Position numbers and translations under genes: made by a program. Of a stretch of 31,056 nt of DNA, positions 15,572 to 22,266 are shown in pieces. Source of the DNA: a virus. Position 1 is the first letter of the stretch. Each line of letters begins with the position of its first letter. Where the stretch lies: IMG/VR virus record IMGVR_UViG_3300017968_001129, positions 1 to 31,056 of that record. The stretch is one strand, 5' to 3'. The notes under the pieces were generated by a model, which made no database searches, was not told the origin of the DNA, and saw only the letters and a list, made by a program, of their open reading frames with translations.

Positions 15572-16561
15572 ATGGCACATGCCATTGAGCAGTTCGAAGA
15601 TGGAACTAGCGCGTTCTTCTCCAACCGTGTTCCGGCTTGGCACAAGTTGGGCGAGGTAACGGAAGGCGCGCTGACAGCGGAGGACGCGTTGAAGATTGCG
15701 CAGTTGGATTGGCGCGTCTACAAAGCGACTGAGCCTGTCACGACAACGGTTCTGACGGACGATGGTGTGGCGACGCTGCCTGTTGAGGGCAAGTTCGCCA
15801 CGTACCGCAATCACCCCAAGTTGGGCGTGCAAACGCTGGGCATCGTTGGCAATCAGTACGAGCCGGTGCAGAACGCGGAAGCGTTCGCATTCTTGTCGCT
15901 GCTTGTGGACGAGCATGGCGCAGCGTTTGAGACGGCTGGCAGCATCAACGACGGCAAGCAGGTGTTCATCAGCATGAAAATGCCGAAGGACGTGCTGGTC
16001 GGCGGCGAGGACATGATTGAGTCGTACGTGGTGTGCACAACTGCGCACGACGGCACAGGCGCCTTCCAGGTGGTTGTGACTCCGATCCGTGTCGTTTGCC
16101 AGAACACGCTGAACATGGCGCTGGGTCGTGGCGGCGCACGGCAGCGTTACGCAATGAAGCACACGCGTAACGTGAGCAGCCGTGTGCACCAGGCACGCGA
16201 GACGCTGGGCTTGACGTTCCGTTACATGGAGGCCTTTGAGAAGAAGGCTGAGGAACTGATTGCGCAGGAGATGTCGGACAAGCAGTTCGCAGCGTTCGCC
16301 AAGAAGTTGGTTGTGCCTGGTCGTGAGACTGAGCGCAGCGCATCGAACGCGGAGAACAGGCAGCGCGAACTCATGGCGCTGTGGCGTGCTGACACGCAAG
16401 CCAACATCCAGGGCACGCGCTGGGCTGCGTACAACACCGTGGCTGAGTGGGTGGATTGGGCACGTCCCGTCAAGGGCAAGGACAAGGACGCACGGCGAGC
16501 AATGCGCACGCTGTCCGGCAAGTCCGACCAGATGAAGCAGCGTGCTTTGGCGCTGCTCTAG
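15572..16561 (+). CDS. DUF932 / phage-plasmid-like protein
   Basis: A 329-residue protein that clearly fits the DUF932 (phage/plasmid-like TIGR03299) family: the N terminus has RVPAWHKLGEVTEGALTAEDAL, then YRNHPKLGVQTLGIVGNQYEPVQNAEAF, the central TPIRVVCQNTLNMAL and the C-terminal WAAYNTVAEWVDW. The family is frequent in phages and plasmids, especially of actinobacteria. Its biochemical role is not established. ATG 15572 follows AGGAAG (15558-15563). The second minihelix element lies in the 98-nt gap before it and a four-hairpin RNA follows it. Confidence 0.9.
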   Translation: MAHAIEQFEDGTSAFFSNRVPAWHKLGEVTEGALTAEDALKIAQLDWRVYKATEPVTTTVLTDDGVATLPVEGKFATYRNHPKLGVQTLGIVGNQYEPVQNAEAFAFLSLLVDEHGAAFETAGSINDGKQVFISMKMPKDVLVGGEDMIESYVVCTTAHDGTGAFQVVVTPIRVVCQNTLNMALGRGGARQRYAMKHTRNVSSRVHQARETLGLTFRYMEAFEKKAEELIAQEMSDKQFAAFAKKLVVPGRETERSASNAENRQRELMALWRADTQANIQGTRWAAYNTVAEWVDWARPVKGKDKDARRAMRTLSGKSDQMKQRALALL

Positions 16562-16565
16562 CAGC

Positions 16566-16641
16566 AACCTTGCAGCAGGTTCGTCCACGGGAAACCGTGG
16601 GCGTTCCTGTCACCAGGTTGGTGACAAGCCGCGGAAGCGGC
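16566..16641 (+). promoter_or_regulatory. Four back-to-back hairpins in the leader of the 16663 gene
   Basis: Hairpin 1 pairs AACCT with AGGTT (16566-16581). Hairpin 2 has a 9-bp stem with one G-U and a GAAA tetraloop (16582-16603). Hairpin 3 pairs TGTCACC with GGTGACA (16608-16626). Hairpin 4 pairs GCCGC with GCGGC around a GGAA loop (16628-16641). Together they use nearly every base, and two loops are of the GNRA class. There is no T-run, so this is not a simple terminator; a structured leader or small RNA is likely. Confidence 0.65.
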
Positions 16642-16662
16642 ATCCAATGAATGGAGACCGTT

Positions 16663-16959
16663 ATGGGTAAGGCACGAGATTACTCTCAGGCAGTTGCCGC
16701 ACGTCTGGAGTGGAGCAAGACGTACAAGAATGACACCGCTGGTGGTGTTCTGTACGTTGAGTTCCAGGACAGCGATGTGAAGGTGGGAACTGTTGTGCGT
16801 GACAAGGAGGCGCAGGTGTACGTGCCCTCCACGATCAACGGCAAGAAGGTTGATCTGGAACCGCGTGCGAATCTGAAGCAGGCAGTGAAGTCCATTCTGC
16901 TTGCCAAGGGCTGCGTCGCAGGGCTGGACGTGAAGCGCGCTGAGTTGGTGACTGCGTGA
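16663..16959 (+). CDS. Hypothetical protein downstream of the structured leader
   Basis: A 98-residue protein with no family I recognise. It reads as a mixed alpha/beta protein: RLEWSKTYKNDTAGGVLYVEFQ, then DVKVGTVVRDKEAQVYVPSTING, then a helix ANLKQAVKSILLAKGC. The pattern could be a small ssDNA- or protein-binding fold. ATG 16663 has GGAG at 16653-16656 with 6-nt spacing; an in-frame ATG 16651 lacks such a site. The gene overlaps the next by a GTGA overlap. Confidence 0.65.
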   Translation: MGKARDYSQAVAARLEWSKTYKNDTAGGVLYVEFQDSDVKVGTVVRDKEAQVYVPSTINGKKVDLEPRANLKQAVKSILLAKGCVAGLDVKRAELVTA

Positions 16960-17294
16960 GTCAGAACCGCGTGTGCGACACGCAGACATTGCAGTTCCTT
17001 GCACAGCAGGCGCGCAGACACAAGTTCAACCGCCAGGTGAACCTGGATTGGGCTGCGCGTGAGTTGGACGAAGAAGGCACGCACCTGTTGAAGTTGGTGC
17101 TGTGGGGCCACAACGGCTCGCACAGCACCGAACTGCATCATCGCGTGTTTGTTTTCGCCAAGGTGCTGGGTTCGCATGAGCCCGCGTTTGTCACATTGGA
17201 CGTACTCGACATTGATTGGGTGCGTTTGACTACGGCGGACGAATACATGGCGTCCGTGTCGGCAGCAGACACGGAGGCAAGTACCGCAACATGA
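16956..17294 (+). CDS. Hypothetical early protein
   Basis: A 112-residue protein starting at GTG 16956 in the TGA of the previous gene. It contains a basic start (AQQARRHKFNRQVNLDWAARELDEEG), a His-rich centre (LWGHNGSHSTELHHRVFVF) and a Thr/Ala/Ser-rich, acidic tail. No transmembrane segment or known motif is visible, and I do not recognise a family. It appears co-translated with its neighbours. Confidence 0.6.
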   Translation: MSQNRVCDTQTLQFLAQQARRHKFNRQVNLDWAARELDEEGTHLLKLVLWGHNGSHSTELHHRVFVFAKVLGSHEPAFVTLDVLDIDWVRLTTADEYMASVSAADTEASTAT

Positions 17295-17497
17295 GCGCGC
17301 TACAGCGATACGATGTGAGCATGGAGAACTTGCTCACAACCAATCAAGTCGCTGAAGCACTACACGTTCAACCAAGCACGATCCGCGCTTACTTGGCGCG
17401 GGGCCAAATGCCCGAGCCTGATGTGCGCTACGGAGTAACTGCGCTCTGGCGCCCGACAACGCTTCGGCGTTGGCGACCGTCCACGTTTGCGTCCTGA
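17291..17497 (+). CDS. Small helix-turn-helix DNA-binding protein (excisionase/MerR-like)
   Basis: A 68-residue protein with the sequence LLTTNQVAEALHVQPSTIRAYLARGQMPEPD, a typical winged helix-turn-helix of the excisionase/AlpA/MerR N-terminal kind. The segment RYGVTALWRPTTLRRW forms the following wing and helix. Such small proteins act as directionality factors or transcription regulators. ATG 17291 overlaps the previous stop but its best upstream GGAGG is 12 nt away; ATG 17321 would give a 58-residue form that still keeps the helix-turn-helix. It is the last gene before a strong terminator. Confidence 0.7.
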   Translation: MSALQRYDVSMENLLTTNQVAEALHVQPSTIRAYLARGQMPEPDVRYGVTALWRPTTLRRWRPSTFAS

Positions 17498-17511
17498 CTG
17501 TTCTGTTGTCG

Positions 17512-17558
17512 GGAGGCCCACTAGACCGCGTGTCTGGTGGGCCTCCTTCATTTTTCTT
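17512..17558 (+). terminator. Strong intrinsic terminator
   Basis: GGAGGCCCAC pairs with GTGGGCCTCC, extended through a T-G pair and AGAC/GTCT to a 15-bp stem (17512-17526 with 17532-17546) around a 5-nt loop. It is followed by the T-rich TTCATTTTTCTT. It ends rightward transcription of the 14.5-17.5 kb block. Confidence 0.92.
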
Positions 17559-17764
17559 AGCGCGTGGCGCGTTGATGCTTGCGCGAGCATTGGAGACGCG
17601 TAACATCGTGCGCGTTGTTCCCCTCACAACATGAATACGTGCAATGTCACACCGTCATGCTGTGCTGGGTCCAACAAAGAAAGCGCCCCTGCCGGGCAGC
17701 AGATTCGGCAGGGGCAACAACAACAGCGTCGTGACTCTATCACGGTGCAGATTGGAAGTGTGGA
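17559..17764. other. Intergenic leader region of the recombinase gene
   Basis: This gap has no ORF of note. It holds a 10-bp hairpin (17685-17694 with 17706-17715, 11-nt loop), CAACAACAACAG directly after it (17715-17726), and a 5-bp inverted repeat CGTGA/TCACG at 17730-17744. A rightward promoter must lie here, since the strong terminator is just upstream. The best candidate (TTGCGC 17579 with TAACAT 17601) is weak and not called. The 10-bp hairpin is followed on the minus strand by a T-rich stretch, so it could also stop leftward transcripts. Confidence 0.5.
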
Positions 17765-18565
17765 ATGAGTACGGAACTCATGATTACGTCTGAGCAGACA
17801 ACCTGGTCAGACAAGCAGTTGAGCGCATTGCGGTCCATTGGCTGCGAGACGCAAAGCAAAGCCGACATGGCTGTGTTCTTCAACTACTGCGTGCGCACGG
17901 GCTTGGACCCGTTTGCAAGGCAGATCTATTTCATCTCCCGTGGCGGCAAGCCAACAATCCAGGCCAGCATTGACGGCTTCCGTGTCATTGCGCAGCGTTC
18001 TGGTGAGTACGCGGGGCAGACTGAGCCGCTGTGGTGCGGTGAGGACGGCGAGTGGAAAGACGTGTGGCTGGACAAGGAGCCGCCGTTTGCTGCCAAGGTG
18101 GGTGTGTGGCGCACAGGCTTTGCGGAGCCGTTGTACGCAGTTGCTCGCCGCGACTCGTACATGCCGCTGACGCGTGACGGCAAGCCGCAAGGTGTGTGGA
18201 AGCAGATGCCCGACGTCATGCTGTCGAAGTGCGCTGAGGCGTTGGCGTTACGTAAGGCGTTCCCGCAGGACTTGTCCGGTGTGTACGCAAGCGAGGAAAT
18301 GGATCAAGCGCAGCGCACGCCAGCCGCGCCCGTTGAGAAGCCTGCCGCTGTGGAGCGCGCAGAGTGGACTGACGAGGACGTGGACAGCGCGCAAACTGTG
18401 TTGGCGACTGCGTTGTCGCTGACTGAGCGTGACGAACTGCTGTCGCTGTGGAAGTCGAATGAGAGCCTGCTGGACTGCCCGATTGGTGAGGGCAAGACGC
18501 TGCGCGTGCTGTTCAAGGCGCATGTGGACAGCGTGCTGGCTGACAACGTGCAGGAGGCGTCGTGA
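17765..18565 (+). CDS. bet: Phage recombination protein Bet/RecT family
   Basis: A 266-residue single-strand annealing protein. The family signature is clear: FFNYCVRTGLDPFARQIYFI, then TIQASIDGFRVIAQRSGEYAGQ, then LSKCAEALALRKAFPQDLSGVYASEEM. Residues ~195-266 form a more variable helical tail. These proteins coat single-stranded DNA ends made by a partner nuclease and anneal them to homologous strands during phage replication and recombination. The Cas4-like nuclease at 19515 is the probable partner. ATG 17765 has GGAAG 10 nt upstream. Confidence 0.92.
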   Translation: MSTELMITSEQTTWSDKQLSALRSIGCETQSKADMAVFFNYCVRTGLDPFARQIYFISRGGKPTIQASIDGFRVIAQRSGEYAGQTEPLWCGEDGEWKDVWLDKEPPFAAKVGVWRTGFAEPLYAVARRDSYMPLTRDGKPQGVWKQMPDVMLSKCAEALALRKAFPQDLSGVYASEEMDQAQRTPAAPVEKPAAVERAEWTDEDVDSAQTVLATALSLTERDELLSLWKSNESLLDCPIGEGKTLRVLFKAHVDSVLADNVQEAS

Positions 18566-18639
18566 CTGCTGTTCTCCTGTGCGTAGCGATTGTGATTGGC
18601 GCGTGCGTGATTGCGCACGAGATGGGAGCGCACCGATGA
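18562..18639 (+). CDS. Tiny putative membrane peptide
   Basis: A 25-residue ORF starting at GTG 18562 in the stop of the recombinase gene, with a strong AGGAGG at 18552-18557. The sequence MTAVLLCVAIVIGACVIAHE is a single hydrophobic segment, and the ORF ends in a short MGAHR tail. Its stop overlaps the next ATG (ATGA). The strong site and double overlap support translation, either for its own function or to couple the next gene. No family is recognisable at this length. Confidence 0.45.
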   Translation: MTAVLLCVAIVIGACVIAHEMGAHR

Positions 18640-19073
18640 CATGCAGCATGTGTGGCGGTCGCGGCTACTTCATCAAGCCTGACCTGTTTGGCGAGTGCAT
18701 TGACCGCGAGCCGTGTGGCTACTGCGACAGCGCGCAAGTCAAGCAGGACAGGCGCGACGTGATTGCGTTCACGCGTGAGGAGGCAATCTCCCGCGTGGAA
18801 CGTAACGCGAACAGGGATTGGAAGGACGTTGCGTACGAGACAGGTGTGCGGCTGGCTACGCAGCAGCAGCGCATTTTGTCTGAGGACATTTTTGACGCGA
18901 TGCCTACAACCGTGGAGACGCATGAGAAGCGCGCAATGGGTGCTGTCATGCGTCGGCTGAACAAGAACGCAATCTTGACGCCGACTGACGAGTACGTGAT
19001 GAGTCCGAGCCTTGCAGGGCACGGTCGTCCGTCACGCGTTTGGCGGTCCATGGTGTTCGGGAGGCAGTTGTGA
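18636..19073 (+). CDS. Zinc-ribbon-containing hypothetical protein
   Basis: A 145-residue protein. The N-terminal ~30 residues hold a zinc-ribbon-like cluster (CSMCGGRGYF at 3-6, C21, then PCGYC at 27-30), with the CxxCxGxG pattern of DnaJ-type zinc fingers. The rest is charged and helical (DVIAFTREEAISRVERNANRDW). ATG 18636 follows GGGAG and overlaps the previous stop. It lies between the annealing protein and nuclease genes, so a DNA-processing role is possible but not shown. Confidence 0.6.
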   Translation: MTCSMCGGRGYFIKPDLFGECIDREPCGYCDSAQVKQDRRDVIAFTREEAISRVERNANRDWKDVAYETGVRLATQQQRILSEDIFDAMPTTVETHEKRAMGAVMRRLNKNAILTPTDEYVMSPSLAGHGRPSRVWRSMVFGRQL

Positions 19074-19162
19074 GCGCGAGCGTTGAGCGTTGCGGCAACT
19101 GCGGCGCGTGGAAGTGGTGCACGCACGCGTGCAAGACGTGCGAGGTGCGGTCATGGAGTTGA
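19070..19162 (+). CDS. Tiny zinc-ribbon-like peptide
   Basis: A 30-residue ORF starting at GTG 19070 in the previous stop, with GGGAGG at 19059-19064. In 30 residues it has five cysteines and a His (RCGNCGAWKWCTHACKTCE), enough for one zinc site. The stop overlaps the next gene by 10 nt. The cysteine density is far above chance, which supports a real product. It may be a small regulator or a coupling ORF. Confidence 0.5.
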   Translation: MSASVERCGNCGAWKWCTHACKTCEVRSWS

Positions 19163-19515
19163 GCAACCAGACATTGACTGCGCGTGGTGTTGCGTTGAGC
19201 AAGGAGTTGGACTCTGCCTGGGAGAAGTTGGAGGACGCTGAGACGCGCTTTGCTGAGGCTGAGCACGCCTACAAGATGGCGTCCAGCAATGCGCGCATGA
19301 GCGTGCAGGCTCGCTATGCGGACAAGGGAGTCAAACTGACGGTGCAGGAGAAGGACGACATGGCGTTTGTGCAAACGTCTGACCAGCACCTGGCTTTCGT
19401 TACCGCTGACGCGTATGTTCGTGCAGCGCGTGCAAACCTGAAGCGCGTGCAAGTCCAGGTGGACATTTGGCGCAGCCTGAACAGCAGCCAGCGAGCAGCG
19501 ATGGAGTTGGTGTGA
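19153..19515 (+). CDS. Hypothetical helical protein
   Basis: A 120-residue, almost fully helical protein. Heptad-like stretches are seen in LSKELDSAWEKLEDAETRFAE and in the C-terminal half (YVRAARANLKRVQVQVDIWRSL). It starts at ATG 19153 behind a GAGGTG and directly overlaps the nuclease start by one base. Helical proteins in this position sometimes assist recombination nucleases, but no family is recognised. Confidence 0.6.
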   Translation: MELSNQTLTARGVALSKELDSAWEKLEDAETRFAEAEHAYKMASSNARMSVQARYADKGVKLTVQEKDDMAFVQTSDQHLAFVTADAYVRAARANLKRVQVQVDIWRSLNSSQRAAMELV

Positions 19516-20171
19516 TGCGTAACGTGAGTGATGAGCAGGACTTGGTTGATTGGACTGCTGACCTGTTACGCATTGCGTCCACTAGCACGGAGCGTTCGCA
19601 GCAGACGCGTATTGGGCCAAGCGAGGTTGGGTTCTGTGCGCGTAAGACGTGGCACAGGCTGCGCAACGATCAGGGCAGGAACGAGGTTGTGCACGCGCCA
19701 ACGTTCTACGGCACGGCTATTCATGCCGCGTTGGAGACTGCGTTGGCGCTGGACGATCCGTTTGGCGAACTGATGCGTGAAGTGACTGTGGAGCGTGACG
19801 GCTTGCTTGGGCATGTGGACCTGTATGTGCCTGGGCAGGGGCTTGTCGTGGATTGGAAAACGACGACGAAGAAGAACCGTCGGTATTTCCCGTCGCACAG
19901 TCAGTTGATGCAGGTGCACCTGTACGCGTGGATGTTGCAAGGCATGGGCTACGACGCGCAGCGTGTCGCGCTGGTGTGCCTTTCGCGTGACGGAACTGAG
20001 CGTGACGTGAAAGCGCATCTCCAGGACTACGACGGCTCTGTAACTGCGGAGGCGTTGGAATGGTTGGCTGACGTAGAAAATGCTGTTGAGGCGCCTGCTC
20101 CGGCTTTGTCGGGGGTTGTGTGTGCGCAGTATTGCGAGTTCTACGGCACGCATTGCGGAGGCAAGCAATGA
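19515..20171 (+). CDS. Cas4-like PD-(D/E)XK exonuclease with Fe-S cysteines
   Basis: A 218-residue protein with the Cas4/RecB-type nuclease layout. The first cluster cysteine is C41 in VGFCARKTWHR. Then come H70 in YGTAIHAALE, the metal-binding D102 in GHVDLYV, the D114-W-K116 motif in LVVDWKTTTKK, and Q133 in QLMQVHLYAW. The last three cluster cysteines are C203, C207 and C214 in VCAQYCEFYGTHCG. Such enzymes resect DNA ends 5' to 3'. Together with the Bet protein it probably forms the phage recombination pair. ATG 19515 overlaps the preceding TGA by one base. Confidence 0.85.
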   Translation: MRNVSDEQDLVDWTADLLRIASTSTERSQQTRIGPSEVGFCARKTWHRLRNDQGRNEVVHAPTFYGTAIHAALETALALDDPFGELMREVTVERDGLLGHVDLYVPGQGLVVDWKTTTKKNRRYFPSHSQLMQVHLYAWMLQGMGYDAQRVALVCLSRDGTERDVKAHLQDYDGSVTAEALEWLADVENAVEAPAPALSGVVCAQYCEFYGTHCGGKQ

Positions 20172-20872
20172 TCGGGGACCAGGGCTTTGCTGCTGTGCCC
20201 AACTCTGTTTGGCGTGAGTACGACGGTCCGTTGGCGTTGTTCTGCCTGCTGCGTTACAGGGCTGACAACGCAACGGGCAAGTCGTGGTGGTCGCATGAGT
20301 CAATGGCTGCTGACCTGGGCGTGTCACGTGCGTCTGTGCTGCGTTGGCTGCGCAAGTTGGAAGACGCTGGACACGTTCTCGTTGAGCGTCGCGTTACGGA
20401 AGTGGGTCAAACGTCCAACCTCTACACAGTTCCAGGTGTAGCAGATCTGCAACACCCGGGTAGTGCAAATCTGCAACACGAACTAATAAACAACACACAA
20501 CTACAACTACAGGAGTCTCAGTTACAAGAAACTAAAAAAGACAATGTGTCTTTTGATGACTTCTGGAAGGTGTACCCGCGTCGTGCTGGCAAACAGGCAG
20601 CGCGCAAGGCGTGGGACAAGGCAGTCAAGGACACGCCTTCGGTGATTGTGCTTGCTGCCGCTGCTGCGTTTCGGGACGACCCGAACCGTGAGGACGAGTT
20701 CACTCCGCATCCTGCAACGTGGCTCAACCAAGGCAGGTGGGAGGACGACCCGTTGCCTGCACGCGCTGGACGCAAAACAACGGGTGAGGCTCGCGATGAC
20801 GAACTGTCACGCGTGATGCGCAACGCAATGGAGTACGACCAACAACAGCAAAGGAGCATCGAAAGTGAATAA
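20168..20872 (+). CDS. Helix-turn-helix replication protein (replisome organiser-like)
   Basis: A 234-residue protein in two parts. Residues ~35-80 form a winged helix-turn-helix (WWSHESMAADLGVSRASVLRWLRKLEDAGHVLVERR). A Gln/Asn-rich linker follows. Residues ~125-155 carry the FDDFWKVYPRRAGKQAARKAW block often found in phage DnaD/DnaT-like replication initiators. Such proteins bind origins and help load helicase. ATG 20168 overlaps the nuclease TGA (ATGA). The linker is encoded by AT-richer DNA than the rest, with many CAA codons. Confidence 0.75.
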   Translation: MIGDQGFAAVPNSVWREYDGPLALFCLLRYRADNATGKSWWSHESMAADLGVSRASVLRWLRKLEDAGHVLVERRVTEVGQTSNLYTVPGVADLQHPGSANLQHELINNTQLQLQESQLQETKKDNVSFDDFWKVYPRRAGKQAARKAWDKAVKDTPSVIVLAAAAAFRDDPNREDEFTPHPATWLNQGRWEDDPLPARAGRKTTGEARDDELSRVMRNAMEYDQQQQRSIESE

Positions 20873-21326
20873 GACGGAAGTCGCTGCGCTAGTTGCGCTG
20901 CTGAACCGAACGAACCCGCTGAACACGTTTGACGAGGCCAAAGTGGACGCGTGGTTTGCCGTGTTCACGGAGGAAGCGCCGGACATGGAGGCGTCGTTTG
21001 TGATGCGCTGGGCAGCAAAGCGCGCCAGCAGCACGGACGACTTGACGCTGCCAAGCCACGTTGTCAAGGCGTGGAAGGACCACAAGGTCTACCAGCACGA
21101 CGTAACGCTCGTTGGTACGCAGAACGAGGCGCATTGCAAGCAACCGGATTGCCAATGCACGCACACAGGCGGCTGCTACAAAGGCTGGTTCGACAGCGAC
21201 TACACGACAACGCCTTGCCCTGTGTGCAGGAGCAGCCTGAGCCTGGTGCTGCAAGAGGTTGCGCCGCTGGGCTACAGGACGGAAGTTGATTACACACGCA
21301 TCAGGACGCGTGACAAGGACGCATGA
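20865..21326 (+). CDS. Putative replication-associated protein with Cys cluster
   Basis: A 153-residue protein starting at GTG 20865 behind AAAGGAG (20850-20856). The N-terminal ~75 residues are helical and resemble helicase-loader-like helices (ALVALLNRTNPLNTFDEAKVDAWF; PSHVVKAWKDHKV). The middle has a compact cysteine cluster (HCKQPDCQCTHTGGCYKGWF and CPVC), a likely zinc site. It overlaps the replication protein gene by 8 nt, so a joint role in replication initiation is plausible. No confident family name. A 7-bp hairpin (21324-21341) overlaps its stop. Confidence 0.6.
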   Translation: MNKTEVAALVALLNRTNPLNTFDEAKVDAWFAVFTEEAPDMEASFVMRWAAKRASSTDDLTLPSHVVKAWKDHKVYQHDVTLVGTQNEAHCKQPDCQCTHTGGCYKGWFDSDYTTTPCPVCRSSLSLVLQEVAPLGYRTEVDYTRIRTRDKDA

Positions 21327-21378
21327 CACGAACGCGTGTCACGTGTACGGTGATTGACGCCTACGAAGGAGGCAGGAA

Positions 21379-21840
21379 ATGAAGGTTGCAGCAATGCTCG
21401 TCGCCGCAATGGTGTGCGTCGCTGGCGGTGCAACTCCAGCACTTGCAGACGATCACTTCAACTACAAGAACCCATGGAAGCCAACGAAGAACGTCAAGGA
21501 CATACCGAACAGTCTGTACCGTGGCTTCCATTACGAGAAGAAGTGGGAGCCGTTTCGCAAGTGTGTTCTCGCGAGAGAGTCGGGGTCAAACTTCAAGGCA
21601 GACTCCAGCGGAGGCAGCGGGGCATTTCAATTCGTCCAGAGTACCTGGGACGCATACGTTGTGAAGGTTGATCCTGGGTATGTCGGCGTGCGACCACACA
21701 AGGCGCCGCCGTACTTGCAGGAAGAAGTGTTTTGGATTGCTGCGAATCCGTATCCTAAGAAGTCAGGGCTGCGTGGACGTGGGCATTGGTCTGCGGCGCA
21801 CGCGCACGGCGCTGGGTACACAGGAGTGAAAGATTGCTAG
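21379..21840 (+). CDS. Secreted lysozyme/transglycosylase-like protein
   Basis: A 153-residue protein with a clear signal peptide: a basic start, hydrophobic core (MLVAAMVCVAGGA) and a likely cleavage site after ALA (residue 23). The mature part matches lysozyme-fold transglycosylases of the resuscitation-promoting kind: CVLARESGSNFKADSSGGSGAFQFVQSTW, with E67 as candidate catalytic acid. C62 and the C-terminal C153 could form a disulfide. Length is close to small muralytic enzymes. ATG 21379 has GGAGG directly upstream. It is encoded among replication genes, away from the lysis cassette, so it may act from outside the membrane early in infection. Confidence 0.8.
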   Translation: MKVAAMLVAAMVCVAGGATPALADDHFNYKNPWKPTKNVKDIPNSLYRGFHYEKKWEPFRKCVLARESGSNFKADSSGGSGAFQFVQSTWDAYVVKVDPGYVGVRPHKAPPYLQEEVFWIAANPYPKKSGLRGRGHWSAAHAHGAGYTGVKDC

Positions 21841-21846
21841 ACGTGC

Positions 21847-21912
21847 AACCACGCTTGGCATAGCCGTGGTTGGTGCGGCGGGGTCCGTGAGGGGAAGCAT
21901 GGCCCCGCCGCA
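21847..21912 (+). other. Two hairpins between the lysozyme-like and HNH genes
   Basis: AACCACG pairs with CGTGGTT (21847-21853 with 21865-21871, 11-nt loop), then a 10-bp stem (21874-21883 with 21903-21912) pairs TGCGGCGGGG with CCCCGCCGCA. There is no T-tract, but the strong second stem could slow transcription or shape the leader of the HNH gene, whose GGAGG lies just after. Confidence 0.5.
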
Positions 21913-21930
21913 CGCATAACGGAGGGAACG

Positions 21931-22266
21931 ATGGACAAGAAACTGCGCGCTCTCGTTGTTGAGCGTGACAAGTGGTGTGCTGTGTGCGGCTTGCCGCTGC
22001 CGGTGCTGCCAGCAGTTCACCACCGGAAACTGCGCTCGCAGGGCGGCAAGGACGAGGCGTGCAACTTGATTGCGCTGCACCATCATTGCCACAACATCGC
22101 GCCGAACTCCGTACACCAGAATCCCGCGTACTCGTATGAGCGTGGGTGGATGGTCCCATCGTGGGGCGATCCAGCAACAACTCCGGTCGTGTTCTCAGAC
22201 GGTCGGGTTGTTACGTATGACAATGACGGCAACACACACACAGAAGGGAAACACCATGGCTGGTGA
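21931..22266 (+). CDS. HNH endonuclease
   Basis: A 111-residue protein with the HNH zinc-finger nuclease pattern: paired cysteines CAVC at 16-19, the HH pair at 30-31, N45 and the HHHCH cluster at 50-54. Small phage HNH enzymes nick DNA; those beside terminases assist packaging, but this one is encoded next to SSB and well upstream of the terminase genes. The C-terminal ~45 residues are Pro/Gly-rich and less ordered. ATG 21931 follows GGAGG and overlaps the SSB gene by 11 nt. It could be a free-standing homing-type enzyme. Confidence 0.8.
   Translation: MDKKLRALVVERDKWCAVCGLPLPVLPAVHHRKLRSQGGKDEACNLIALHHHCHNIAPNSVHQNPAYSYERGWMVPSWGDPATTPVVFSDGRVVTYDNDGNTHTEGKHHGW

Noticed and set aside
17579-17606. 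Promoter TTGCGC with TAACAT at 16-nt spacing
   Set aside because: The -35 match is weak and GC-rich DNA gives many such pairs; position is plausible but the sequence alone does not support a call.
17685-17715. Rightward intrinsic terminator
   Set aside because: The 10-bp stem is followed by CAACAACAACAG, with no T-tract; it is more likely a leader hairpin or a leftward signal.
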